From contig JADJYV010000013.1 of the NCBI GenBank assembly GCA_016719575.1, positions 620,001 through 684,000 on the forward strand: a stretch of DNA of 64,000 nt, in the 5' to 3' direction. Position numbers and translations under genes: made by a program. Below the pieces are notes generated by a model. The model did no database searches. It worked only from the letters and a program-made list of their open reading frames with translations, and was not told the origin of the DNA. Below, in pieces: positions 51,536-60,984 of the stretch (within the stretch, counting starts at the first letter, position 1; the number at the start of each line of letters is the position of its first letter). This DNA comes from Pseudobdellovibrionaceae bacterium (GTDB taxonomy: Bacteria; Bdellovibrionota; Bdellovibrionia; Bdellovibrionales; Bdellovibrionaceae).

Positions 51536-53713
51536 TTAAGATTCCGTGGGTGGGTTTTGCTCCTCAATCGTCTTGATTCGCTGCTTAGTCAGTTGCATCA
51601 GCACGTGATGAACCCCAGGGTCACCGTTTGATTTCTTTTGTTGATAATCTCCATCGGCAGTCATTTGCCAAGTTTGCCGCTGATCTTTTAAATAAAGCTG
51701 CAAAATCTCCCATGCCTTTTCACGAAGTCCTCGATCCAAAATTGGCACCACGGCCTCAACTCGCGCGTGAAGATTTCGATACATCCAATCTGCCGAACCC
51801 AAATAAAACTCACCGTCCAATGGATCCTGGGCGCCGTTGCGAAAATAGAAAATACGAGAGTGTTCTAGAAAACGGCCGATGATTGAACTGACTCGAACTT
51901 TTTCGCTCAAACCGGGAACGCGCGGACGCAAGCAACAAAAACCGCGAACCAATAAGTCGACTTCTGTTCCTTTTTGAGAAGCATGATAGAGGGCGACCGC
52001 AATATCGTTTTCTTCCATATTGTTAAATTTGGCGATAATTTGCGAAGGTCGGCCTGCCTTCGCATGGTCTCCTTCTCTTTCGATCATTGCCTTAAAACGC
52101 GGAAACATATTAACGGGTGCAACCAACAATCGATCATAGGTACTCTTCAATGAACGCCCCGTTAAAAAATGAAAAAATTCAACAATCTCACTTGTCAATT
52201 CCTCACGAGCCGTAAACAAACCTAAATCAGTATAAAACCGCGAGGTTCCCACATTGTAATTTCCAGTACCTATATGGGCATAACACCTCAATCCCTCTGT
52301 TTCTTGTCGAACGATCAAGCTTGTCTTAGCATGAGTCTTCAGGCCAACGACGCCATAGACGACGTGAACCCCGGCATTTTCGAGCTCCTGCGCCCAATAA
52401 ATATTTCTCTCCTCGTCGAAACGAGCTTTCAATTCTACCAAACAGACAACCTGTTTTCCTGATTCCGCCGCACGAATTAAAGCCCGAATAAATGGAGAAT
52501 TGTCGCCAGTCCGGTAAAGAGTCATCTTGATTGCCAAAACTTTGGGATCCTCAGAGGCCAAGCGAATAAACTTTTCGACGGTAGCAGAAAAACTTTCATA
52601 AGGATGATGCAGCAAGTGGTCCTGATCCTTTATCGCTCCAAAAAAACTATGAGCGTCGTCCACGGCCAAAGCCAGGGGTACAACGGGCGTCCAAGGCTCA
52701 TACTTCAAACGAGGAAGATTCAATTCATACAACATATTGAGGTCAGAATAATCAAGCTCTCCGCGAAGTTCGTAAATATATTCTTCGCTTAAGTCCAATT
52801 CTTCCATTAAAAATCGTATCATCCAAGGATCAGGGTTAGGTCCATGCTCAAGACGGACAACTTCAGCAAATCGCCTTTGTCGAAGTTCCTCTTCAATCAT
52901 CTCAAGCAGGTCTTCGGTATCATCCTGATCATGTTCAGAATCCGCATTTCGAGTCAGTCGAAAGGCCATGGCACCAATAACTTGCATCGAGGGAAACAAG
53001 TCCATCAGGTTTTCTCTAATAACTTCAACAAGACTGATAAATCTAAAATCTGAGGATTCTGGATTCGCACGTATCCACTGAGGCAAAACCTTCGGAATCT
53101 TAACGCGAGCAAAAAGCTTCTCTTCACGATCCGGATGTTTCAAAGTCACACCGAGAGAGGTTGAGAGATTTGAAATAAATGGAAAAGGATGTCCTGGATC
53201 TACCGATAATGGAGTTAAAACCGGAAAAACATTTTTTTGGTAATATTTTTTAACTTGCTCTCGCTCTCGGGAGGACAAATCCTTCCACTTTACTAGGAAA
53301 ATCCCATTTTCGCCGAGGGCTGGCTTCAAAATCTTTTCAAAACAGCGATCTTGCTCATGAATCATCGGGATAACCGCCTGACGAATCGAAGCCAACTGCT
53401 GAGAAGGAGTCTGTCCATCTGCGCTTTTAGGAGATATCCCATAAGCGACCTGCCGCTTAAGCCCCCCGACTCGCTTCATAAAAAACTCATCCATATTTGA
53501 CGATGAAATGCTCAAAAAGCGCAAACGCTCAAGCAAGGGGTTGCGAGCGTCCTCCGCTTCAAACAAAACCCGGCGATTAAACCTCAGCCAACCAATTTCG
53601 CGATTTGTGAATAGCGCCTCTGATGACAAGGGGTGCTCGACAACACTTGGCTTTTTTGGCTTTCTCTTTTTACTTGTCGTTTTTTTGCTGCTTGTGGGCT
53701 TTGGGCCGTTCAT
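51536..53713 (-). CDS. ppk1: Polyphosphate kinase 1
   Basis: A 725-residue enzyme making polyphosphate from ATP. The N-terminal part carries a basic linker of about 30 residues. The first conserved block is REIGWLRFNRRVLFEAEDA. The autophosphorylated His is in LKTHAKTSLIV, followed by CYAHIGTGNYN and TSRFYTDLGLFT. The frame is open to an ATG at 53755 without a good site, whereas GAGG eight bases before 53713 marks the better start. With sixA, ppx and Pho genes it forms a phosphate-storage neighbourhood. Confidence 0.97.
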   Translation of the reverse strand: MNGPKPTSSKKTTSKKRKPKKPSVVEHPLSSEALFTNREIGWLRFNRRVLFEAEDARNPLLERLRFLSISSSNMDEFFMKRVGGLKRQVAYGISPKSADGQTPSQQLASIRQAVIPMIHEQDRCFEKILKPALGENGIFLVKWKDLSSREREQVKKYYQKNVFPVLTPLSVDPGHPFPFISNLSTSLGVTLKHPDREEKLFARVKIPKVLPQWIRANPESSDFRFISLVEVIRENLMDLFPSMQVIGAMAFRLTRNADSEHDQDDTEDLLEMIEEELRQRRFAEVVRLEHGPNPDPWMIRFLMEELDLSEEYIYELRGELDYSDLNMLYELNLPRLKYEPWTPVVPLALAVDDAHSFFGAIKDQDHLLHHPYESFSATVEKFIRLASEDPKVLAIKMTLYRTGDNSPFIRALIRAAESGKQVVCLVELKARFDEERNIYWAQELENAGVHVVYGVVGLKTHAKTSLIVRQETEGLRCYAHIGTGNYNVGTSRFYTDLGLFTAREELTSEIVEFFHFLTGRSLKSTYDRLLVAPVNMFPRFKAMIEREGDHAKAGRPSQIIAKFNNMEENDIAVALYHASQKGTEVDLLVRGFCCLRPRVPGLSEKVRVSSIIGRFLEHSRIFYFRNGAQDPLDGEFYLGSADWMYRNLHARVEAVVPILDRGLREKAWEILQLYLKDQRQTWQMTADGDYQQKKSNGDPGVHHVLMQLTKQRIKTIEEQNPPTES

Positions 53714-53781
53714 CCTTGACACCTCATCCTGGTATTTCACAATAAAGGCGCCCATTTGGCAATACAGCAGAGGTCAACAAC

Positions 53782-54789
53782 ATGCAGAATAAACTCAATC
53801 GCCTCCCGAAGGAACTCAATCTTGTTAAAAACCTAAAGAAAGTCCTGAAGCGACATCACCCGCGAACAGTCGTTCCCCTCGGCGACGATGCTTTTGTCTT
53901 TAAGAGTTTTTCTGAAAAGACAGTCGTCGCTCAAGATCTTCTGATTGAAGACGTCCACTTTAAGCGATCCTATTCAAACTCCGCTGACCTCGGACATAAA
54001 TCATTAGCGGTCAACCTCAGCGACTTTGCTGCAATGGGAGCAAAACCCCATTTCGTACATGTCTCATTGGCACTTCCAAACGACATTTCTGAAGATTGGC
54101 TTCTGAGTTATTACTCAGGAATGACGAGCCTTGCTGACTCGTACCAGGTTGAAGTGGTTGGCGGAGATTTGAGCCTCAGCCCTGGCCCCATTATGATCGA
54201 CGTCAATGTCATTGGCGAGGTGGCCCACCCGATCACCCGCCATGGCGCGCAGGATGGCGATTGGCTTGCAGTCACAGGGTCGCTCGGAACTTCTCACGCC
54301 GGGATGCTTGCACTTCAGAAAGAATTATATATTTACGCTGAGGCCACGCAAAAACACCTGCGGCCCAATCCGCGCCTCGATGTCGCCGCAATTTTAAACA
54401 AGCACAATCTCAACACGGAGACCGTCCACGCAATGATGGATTGCAGTGACGGCCTCGTTAACGATCTTTTCCATTTGACCCGCGAATTCGAACTCGGAGT
54501 AGAACTCACTGAGGCAGAAATTCCCATTTCGAGCGATGCTCGCCATCTCGCTGCAAGCTTAAAGCAGTCACCAATTGATTGGGCCCTGTGGGGGGGCGAA
54601 GATTATGAGTTGCTTTTAGCAATACCACCCAACAAAAAAGACGAACTGAAGTATATTTTTGAAAACGCCAATCTTGACCTCCTCTTCATCGGGAAGTTCA
54701 ACACCACTGGCTCGCTCGCACTACAAAAAATCGATGGTTCACTTGAAAGCATCAAGGAATTTCAGGGCTGGAGTCACTTTCGCGAGTAA
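53782..54789 (+). CDS. thiL: Thiamine-monophosphate kinase
   Basis: A 335-residue ATP-dependent kinase of the PurM/SelD fold that phosphorylates thiamine monophosphate to the diphosphate coenzyme. Motifs are PLGDDAFVF near the start, LLIEDVHFKRSY, NLSDFAAMGAKP, and the Gly/Asp-rich DCSDGLVNDL and GGEDYELL regions. Length is normal. It is divergent from ppk1 across 68 bases. Other thiamine genes are not in the window. Confidence 0.95.
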   Translation: MQNKLNRLPKELNLVKNLKKVLKRHHPRTVVPLGDDAFVFKSFSEKTVVAQDLLIEDVHFKRSYSNSADLGHKSLAVNLSDFAAMGAKPHFVHVSLALPNDISEDWLLSYYSGMTSLADSYQVEVVGGDLSLSPGPIMIDVNVIGEVAHPITRHGAQDGDWLAVTGSLGTSHAGMLALQKELYIYAEATQKHLRPNPRLDVAAILNKHNLNTETVHAMMDCSDGLVNDLFHLTREFELGVELTEAEIPISSDARHLAASLKQSPIDWALWGGEDYELLLAIPPNKKDELKYIFENANLDLLFIGKFNTTGSLALQKIDGSLESIKEFQGWSHFRE

Positions 54790-55036
54790 ACCTATTTACT
54801 GGTTGCGGGGACGGCTTCATAAGTCTGCGATCTTTTCGCATTTGAAGGACTGCATCCTGAAGGAATAATCATCGCTGATCTTATAAAGGATGAGAGCACC
54901 TCTTAAAGGACATCGTTTTGTTCGTATTGAGATGCCCTTTACCGATCCACCTCCGGCACCGTCTCAAAACGAGATCTAAAGCCCCAACGAATCTTTTACT
55001 AAGGTCGAGTTGAAAAAAAGCCGATACACTAAGTAT
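54790..55036. other. Intergenic region
   Basis: 247 bases between thiL and the PilZ gene. A 5-bp hairpin TGCGA/TCGCA occurs at about 54825-54845. A 29-codon reading frame at 54890-54979 is too short to call. Nothing else recognised. Confidence 0.4.
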
Positions 55037-55573
55037 ATGAATCAGAACCTCGCCCGCTACCATGCCCGCTCTCCCAGATACATTCTCAACACCGAGGACG
55101 ACTCTTTGATTCGAGTCGCCGGACCTCGGCAAATTCCTTGGGAAGAAGGTACTGAAATAAAAAATGTTTCTTTGACGGGTTTGGCCTTTACCGCTCCGGA
55201 AGACCTTTGCCCCGTCTTGGGTGAAATTATAAAAATACAATTTTTAGCCCCTGGCGCAAAACAGATGGCAAGTCATGCAATCGTTACCCGTCTCGACAGC
55301 GTTGATAATCATCAAATTCTCGTCGGACTTCACTTTTACAAAATGGAGATGGGCCACCGAGTGACTTTAGCGCAAGGCCTCGCAAGAAAGCTAAAAGATA
55401 TTTCTGATAGAGAAAAAATAATCAGCCTTCAAGATGGCAAGACGAACTTCTCACTCACTGAAAGCTTTCCTCAATTGATTTTGATGCTCAACTACCTCGT
55501 GTTGTGGGGAATGGCCATGCAGCTATTCACCCGCAACAACTGGATTCAACTGCTCTCTTCTTGGCTTCCTTAG
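55037..55573 (+). CDS. PilZ domain protein
   Basis: About 178 residues. A PilZ domain with the two cyclic-di-GMP contacts: RYHAR near the start (RxxxR) and NVSLTGLAF (N/DxSxxG), suggesting it binds c-di-GMP. The C-terminal 30 residues are hydrophobic (ILMLNYLVLWGMAMQLF), perhaps a membrane segment. A TTG start at 55010 (9 codons earlier) is also possible. The stop overlaps that of the convergent RND gene by 4 bases. Confidence 0.78.
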   Translation: MNQNLARYHARSPRYILNTEDDSLIRVAGPRQIPWEEGTEIKNVSLTGLAFTAPEDLCPVLGEIIKIQFLAPGAKQMASHAIVTRLDSVDNHQILVGLHFYKMEMGHRVTLAQGLARKLKDISDREKIISLQDGKTNFSLTESFPQLILMLNYLVLWGMAMQLFTRNNWIQLLSSWLP

Positions 55574-58500
55574 TAGATCTCTAAATTTTCGTTGCCAATA
55601 GATTTGAATGCCTCTTTTACTTTTAAACGATTCTGATCACGGGTCCTGAATCTATCTAAGACAACGTAAACACAAGGCACAACATAAAGCGTGAGGATTG
55701 TCGAAACCAAAACTCCCCCGATGATTGTCACGGCCATTGGTCGATAGACCTCTGCCCCCGCTCCGAGTGCTAAGGCCGAAGGAATCGCTGCCGCAATCGT
55801 AGCAATTGAAGTCATAATGATCGGTCGCAATCGAATGGGACAAGCCTCTATCAGAGCGGACATCGCATCAGTGTTGCCCCTGTCACGCATAGTATTTGTA
55901 AATTCCACCAAAAGAATCGAATTCTTTTTCACGATCCCCATCAACAGCAAGACTCCAATGAAGCTGTAAATATTTAAACTTTGCCCCGTCGCTATGAGAG
56001 CAAACAAAGCGCCGCTGATACTAAATGGCAAGGCCATTAAAATAGTCACAGGATCTAAGAAGGAGTTGAACTGGCTCGCAAGCACCATGTACGCCACGAT
56101 GATTCCTAACACCAATGCAAAAATCAAACCTTTAAATGAATCCTGAAAGGCCATTGAGTTTCCGGAAGCTCCCAAAAAGTATCCTTGCTTCAAAACCTCT
56201 TTCGCCTTTGTTTGCACAAATTGCATTGCCTCCTGCTGAGAGGCGCCAGGAATCAAGTTGGCAGTCACCGTGATCGAACGCTGACGATTAACCCGAGTAA
56301 TCTTTTGAAGACTTGGCCGAATATCAATATTAACAACTCTCTCCAAGGGGATAAGATTGCTCTGCGTATTGCCAACCAAAATCTTTTTCACATTTTCAAC
56401 ATCGCTTATACTCGTCGGAAGTTGGACTCGAATATCATAACGATGTCCTCCATCCGGAAATTGTCCAACACGAGTTCCACCAATCATTGCATTGACTGTC
56501 TGACCGATTGCCGAAATGCTAATGCCATGTTGTGCTGCCTTTCTGCGATCTGGATTGATTTGCACCTCTGGCATGCCCAACAAATAATCCGAATCAATGT
56601 CCGTTAACTTGCCAGTCTCTTTCATCAACTCCATGATTTTTTTGCTCTCCGCATAGAGCTCATCCCACTCGGGTCCCTGAACTGTGAACTCAACCGGAAA
56701 CCCACGCCCTGAAGAAAATCCTCGAGCCGATAGATCTTGCATGATTGCTTTTACGTCTTGGAATTTCGCAAGAGCGGTTCGAGCAAAAGACATAAACTCT
56801 TGTTGCGTCAATTCACGCCCTTTCTTCGGATCCACGCCCCTTTGACCCTTGTCTTTCATAGTGACAAATAAAATTGAAGTGTTGGAGTCCGCTCCTCCAC
56901 TAAATCCGCCGACTGCCGAGAAGACTTGCTTGACCTCTGGACGCCCTCGAAACCACTCTTCGACTTTTAAAGTCTGCTGATCTGTGTATGCTATCGACGT
57001 GCCTACGGGCAATTGAACGCGGACCATAAATAAACTCATATCCTGAGTCGGCGTGAATTCTTTATTAACGAATTTTACCAAATAAAAAGATCCTACAAAA
57101 AACGCGACACTAACTACGAGAACCAAAATTCTATATCTCAAGGCCCAAACAAGCGTTTTTTCATAGAATCTGCGCATGAAGTCCATTAACGAATCAAACA
57201 TTCTACCGATGCGAGAAGTTCGCTCCCCCGCATGCACCAAGGTTGAACTGCGCATAGGAGTGATAGTTAAGGACTCAATCAGTGACAAAAAGACCGCGAG
57301 AGAAATTGTTACACCAAATTGTAAGAAGTACTTTCCGATAACTCCCTTCATAAAGGCAACCGGTAAAAAAATTGCAATAACAGCTACCGAAGCAGACATC
57401 GCCGCAAAGGCGATCTCTCGCGAACCCAGAATCGCTGACTCAATTCTGCCAAGTTTCTTTTCTTGGTAGCGAAAAATATTTTCTAACACCATGATCGCGT
57501 CATCAACAACGATTCCAATCGCCAAAGTCAATCCCAACAGCGTGAATGTATTCAGCGTGAAACCAAAGAAATAGAGTCCAATAAAGGCGCCCATAATCGA
57601 AGTTGGAATTGAGAGCAAGACATTGAATGTCGCAGACCAACTCCCTAAAAACATCCAGCAAACTACGGAGGTTAAAATTATGGCCAGTACCAAGTGCTTG
57701 TTCATTTCTTGAACAGACTGTTCAATGAAACGCGAGTTATCAAAATTTACATGCAGGGCCATCCCCTTTGGTAAATCACCGCGGATCTCTTCCATTTTTG
57801 CTTTGACGGCTCTTGCCACTTCAACAGCATTTGAACCCCGCTGTTTTTGGATACCGAGTCCCAATGCCATTTGCCCATTAAAACGCGCACGATTTTTGAC
57901 GTTGGCTAGGCCCTGTTCTATTTTGGCCACTTGATTTAGTTGAACTATATTGGTGGGGTCGGCCACGCGTCCACCGGATCTCTGAGAAATAACCAGACGG
58001 CCAAAGTCTTCTAAAGTTCGCGCTTCCCCCATAGTGCGAACATTGTAAACTTTTTTCTGCTCATCAATTTGACCACCCGGCGTTTCTTTGTGTTCGTTAA
58101 TGACGGCATTCATGATGTCATTAACGGAGATATTGTAACGAGGCAAAGTCTCGGGACGAATCCAAACATTCACCGTTGGGTCAGTGTAACCGCCGATATT
58201 GACATTTCCGACCCCTGGAATAGTCGTGAATCGATCTTGAAGATAATCCCGCACATACTTCATCATAAACAAAGGGTCATCTTTGTCATAAGTCAGCGCC
58301 AACCAAACAATGGGCTGATCATCGGGATTTGATTTCGTGTAAGTTGGCGGAGCCATGTCTTTGGGAAGAATTTTCTGAATCTGAGAGACCTTTGTTTGCA
58401 CCTCCTGGAGGGCTGCATCAATATTTTTGCCGAGATCGAATTCTATGGTGATATTGGCGCTGCCATTTTTGCTTGAAGACTTAAGGCTCTTAATCCCCTC

Positions 58501-58722
58501 AACTGTCATTAAAACGTTCTCAATGGGATCAACAACTGTGCTTTCCATAACTTCGGGGGCGGCACCCTCAAGACTGAGAGAAACCGTGAGCACTGGAAAA
58601 TCGGCATCTGGCAGCTGGCTGACTCCAAGTCTTGAAAAGGAAATCCCGCCAAAAATAATCAATCCCGCCATAAGCATCCATGCAAATACGGGATTTCTTA
58701 TCGACATGTCTGAAATTCTCAT
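55570..58722 (-). CDS. RND family efflux transporter (inner-membrane pump)
   Basis: A 1050-residue proton-driven pump of the AcrB/MdtB type, with 12 membrane helices and two large periplasmic loops. It starts with NPVFAWMLMAGLIIFGG and has the Asp-Asp proton relay in GIVVDDAIMVLENI and the docking domain motifs RSITVTANLIPGAS. AGGA five bases before the ATG. No membrane-fusion partner gene is next to it; the divergent operon across 146 bases contains a TolC-like gene, which could provide the outer channel. Confidence 0.94.
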   Translation of the reverse strand: MRISDMSIRNPVFAWMLMAGLIIFGGISFSRLGVSQLPDADFPVLTVSLSLEGAAPEVMESTVVDPIENVLMTVEGIKSLKSSSKNGSANITIEFDLGKNIDAALQEVQTKVSQIQKILPKDMAPPTYTKSNPDDQPIVWLALTYDKDDPLFMMKYVRDYLQDRFTTIPGVGNVNIGGYTDPTVNVWIRPETLPRYNISVNDIMNAVINEHKETPGGQIDEQKKVYNVRTMGEARTLEDFGRLVISQRSGGRVADPTNIVQLNQVAKIEQGLANVKNRARFNGQMALGLGIQKQRGSNAVEVARAVKAKMEEIRGDLPKGMALHVNFDNSRFIEQSVQEMNKHLVLAIILTSVVCWMFLGSWSATFNVLLSIPTSIMGAFIGLYFFGFTLNTFTLLGLTLAIGIVVDDAIMVLENIFRYQEKKLGRIESAILGSREIAFAAMSASVAVIAIFLPVAFMKGVIGKYFLQFGVTISLAVFLSLIESLTITPMRSSTLVHAGERTSRIGRMFDSLMDFMRRFYEKTLVWALRYRILVLVVSVAFFVGSFYLVKFVNKEFTPTQDMSLFMVRVQLPVGTSIAYTDQQTLKVEEWFRGRPEVKQVFSAVGGFSGGADSNTSILFVTMKDKGQRGVDPKKGRELTQQEFMSFARTALAKFQDVKAIMQDLSARGFSSGRGFPVEFTVQGPEWDELYAESKKIMELMKETGKLTDIDSDYLLGMPEVQINPDRRKAAQHGISISAIGQTVNAMIGGTRVGQFPDGGHRYDIRVQLPTSISDVENVKKILVGNTQSNLIPLERVVNIDIRPSLQKITRVNRQRSITVTANLIPGASQQEAMQFVQTKAKEVLKQGYFLGASGNSMAFQDSFKGLIFALVLGIIVAYMVLASQFNSFLDPVTILMALPFSISGALFALIATGQSLNIYSFIGVLLLMGIVKKNSILLVEFTNTMRDRGNTDAMSALIEACPIRLRPIIMTSIATIAAAIPSALALGAGAEVYRPMAVTIIGGVLVSTILTLYVVPCVYVVLDRFRTRDQNRLKVKEAFKSIGNENLEIY

Positions 58723-58832
58723 AAGTGTCCTTTAGTAAAAGGCTTTTTGAAATCCTAAACCGGCACTGGCAGAACTATCAATGTTATCTTTTCATACCAC
58801 CGAAGAGAGAAGCCTAGAGACCTCCCCTAAGG

Positions 58833-58861
58833 TTGACATCGGACCTGGCCAGGACTATCAG
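58833..58861 (+). promoter_or_regulatory. Promoter for the envelope operon
   Basis: A consensus -35, TTGACA (58833-58838), and TATCAG (58856-58861) are separated by 17 bases. The start codon at 58869 is only seven bases after the -10 box, so the transcript would have a very short or no leader. Confidence 0.5.
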
Positions 58862-58868
58862 TGAGATC

Positions 58869-60221
58869 ATGCATATGCTGAATTTTACCCGCATTTCTTG
58901 TTTTATGACTCAGGGCTTTTTTGTCCTTTTTTTAACGGCGTGCACCTCTCCAACCTCTGTACCTCTTAATCCGCCAGCCCCACCGGGACCAGAAGCCCCG
59001 ACCTCTCCCGATGAGCCTCCAGAAAAGCCCATTCCCCCTTCTCCTCCTCCTGTACCTCCCCCCTCAACTCAGCCATCTCCGGCTCAGGAAAAAGTAGCTC
59101 GTATCTATTGTTTGGACCAGCCTTCGCGCAACTCCATGCTAAACACTCTCCGTTCTGATGTCGTCGAAGGCTATCCAATGCCGGGCATCCGTTTTTTCTC
59201 TGCTAAGGGTGAACGGGCGTTGGATATTAAGGCACCGATTCCCCTGACAAGCGATGGGCGTGACTCAAGTTTGTTAGTAAAAGCACAGGTTGGCAGTATG
59301 AGTGCTCCTTGGGCCTTTTACCTCGCGAATGTAGATCTGCTTAAACAGGATGGGGTGCTAGACTTACTTTCTAAATATTCTGACGAGCCAAATCAGTTCG
59401 CCTACAATCAATTGAATCTTCCCATCAAGATGGCTGATGCAAACCTGAGTCGCAATGCTATTGTCTATCCTGACAATATCGGAAACTATGTCTTTCAAAG
59501 CTCCAGCACGAAGGATAAAAGCTCCTTGCCATTTCGCGCGACCACAAGCTCCAATCCTCGTTTTATTCGCGATACGTGGGTCGTTTTCGATCAGAGTTCT
59601 CAAGGCGAGAGTTTAACCCAAAAATTCTACTCTCTCAAAAGTGGCAAAACGACAAGCCTGCCATCTCCCGCAAGAAGCCGTTACCATCAGCTCTTCGGAT
59701 ATGTGACTCCCCAAGGTGCCTTTTACTGGATTGAAGGTCATCCGGGTGAGCGCTGGAAACTAATGGTTTTCAGCAGTGGTCGCACTAGAGAAATTGGATC
59801 GCTGACAGGCGACGTTAACAATTTGCGCCTCCCTTTTGTGATCTTTGAAAAAGATCAAACTGTTTATGTTGCTTACATCGAAGAAAATATCAGCATCAAC
59901 GATCGTGGGCAGTTTTATGCCAAAACAGGTCTTCTACATTTAATTAAAATTTCCGCTGATTTTAAAATGGCGAATCATAAAACCGTCGAATACTCAGAAG
60001 CCTTAAAAGACATGATTGAGATTAATAAAACCCAGCAACCAACGCCTGTGCTTTTGCGCTCACTGTTCTTTGAACCACAGTCAAGCCAGCTTTATGCCTC
60101 AATCGTCGTTCAAGGTGGTTTAGCCAGCTACAACCTTACGAACAGCGCCTGGTCAATTCATGCCTCCATTTTTTCTGGGTGCCTAACTCCAGGATGGGGA
60201 CTGGAGAATACAAATGAATAA
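58869..60221 (+). CDS. Lipoprotein with Pro-rich linker and possible beta-propeller
   Basis: About 450 residues. The signal peptide ends FLTAC (lipobox). A roughly 50-residue Pro/Ser-rich linker follows, likely to reach across the periplasm or peptidoglycan. The remaining 340 residues are beta-rich with repeats such as GAFYWIEGHPGERWKL and TVYVAYIEEN, resembling a beta-propeller, but no family is recognised. A TTG at 58833 would extend the frame but coincides with the -35 box. It overlaps the next gene by 8 bases. Probably an envelope scaffold or sensor. Confidence 0.7.
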   Translation: MHMLNFTRISCFMTQGFFVLFLTACTSPTSVPLNPPAPPGPEAPTSPDEPPEKPIPPSPPPVPPPSTQPSPAQEKVARIYCLDQPSRNSMLNTLRSDVVEGYPMPGIRFFSAKGERALDIKAPIPLTSDGRDSSLLVKAQVGSMSAPWAFYLANVDLLKQDGVLDLLSKYSDEPNQFAYNQLNLPIKMADANLSRNAIVYPDNIGNYVFQSSSTKDKSSLPFRATTSSNPRFIRDTWVVFDQSSQGESLTQKFYSLKSGKTTSLPSPARSRYHQLFGYVTPQGAFYWIEGHPGERWKLMVFSSGRTREIGSLTGDVNNLRLPFVIFEKDQTVYVAYIEENISINDRGQFYAKTGLLHLIKISADFKMANHKTVEYSEALKDMIEINKTQQPTPVLLRSLFFEPQSSQLYASIVVQGGLASYNLTNSAWSIHASIFSGCLTPGWGLENTNE

Positions 60222-60984
60222 ATTTAGTTGCTCTATTTTTCTCATCGTCCTTATCGCAACACCGGCCTTCGCTGAGATTTCCCCCCGCGAGTTAGCCATT
60301 AGGGAAAACTCCTCTATAGACCAGAAGGCTTACAAAAAAACAATTCAAGCTTCAGAAGCCCAACAGGCCAATGTTCAAAGTTTTTTAAAATTACAAGATC
60401 CCGCCCCAGAATTGCGACGTCGCGCTTGGCTTTGGACGTTTGCTCTAAAACTACAGAGTTTCAAACCTCTTGGCACGGGACGAGTGTCGAACGCAACTTT
60501 TTCTCTCGAAGACTATGGACCAAGTCTCATGCCGTCGTTGGAATTTGGCTTTTTATCAAAGCCCCTTCTCAAACAAAGTTTTTCTTGGTTCACAGGACTA
60601 GCAACCCACGTCGGATATATGACGCAAAAGACTCAGTTGGTAACCCCTAGCGGATACAGCTTTGATAACGCGCACTTGAATTCGGGGCTCTTAAGCCTCA
60701 TCTGGAGCAATCGATTTAATATTGTACAATCTCCGTCCTGGAGTGTTCTGGCAAATCCCGAATTCGGGGTGGTGAACTATACACAAACCGCTACCAAAAG
60801 CACTCTTGCAAACTTCACGCAACAAAGCACATTTTGGGGTCTCGGCCTTGGCGTTGAGTACGCCCTCTCCAAAAAATGGGGACTTGTCGGACTTTATAGC
60901 TACCGACAACGAGACTCTGTACGCAGCTCTGCGACTGATTTACAGAAGAGCAATTTTGAAATTGGAACCTCTGTCATATGGTAA
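60214..60984 (+). CDS. Outer-membrane beta-barrel protein
   Basis: A 256-residue protein with a signal peptide ending AFA and amphipathic strands in the second half (YGPSLMPSLEFGFLS; ATHVGYMTQKT; GLGVEYALSKKWGLVGLYSYR). The end, SNFEIGTSVIW, fits an outer-membrane barrel with an aromatic C-terminus. A helical N-terminal segment of about 50 residues precedes. GGAG seven bases upstream. It overlaps the next gene by 7 bases. The role is unknown, but the operon context suggests part of an envelope complex. Confidence 0.72.
   Translation: MNKFSCSIFLIVLIATPAFAEISPRELAIRENSSIDQKAYKKTIQASEAQQANVQSFLKLQDPAPELRRRAWLWTFALKLQSFKPLGTGRVSNATFSLEDYGPSLMPSLEFGFLSKPLLKQSFSWFTGLATHVGYMTQKTQLVTPSGYSFDNAHLNSGLLSLIWSNRFNIVQSPSWSVLANPEFGVVNYTQTATKSTLANFTQQSTFWGLGLGVEYALSKKWGLVGLYSYRQRDSVRSSATDLQKSNFEIGTSVIW

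Noticed and set aside
54890..54979. 29-codon reading frame with AAAGG before its ATG
   Set aside because: Too short, ribosome binding site too close, no recognisable sequence.
55010..55040. TTGAAA/TATATG promoter pattern at the PilZ start
   Set aside because: The -10 box would overlap the ATG itself, so it cannot serve this start.
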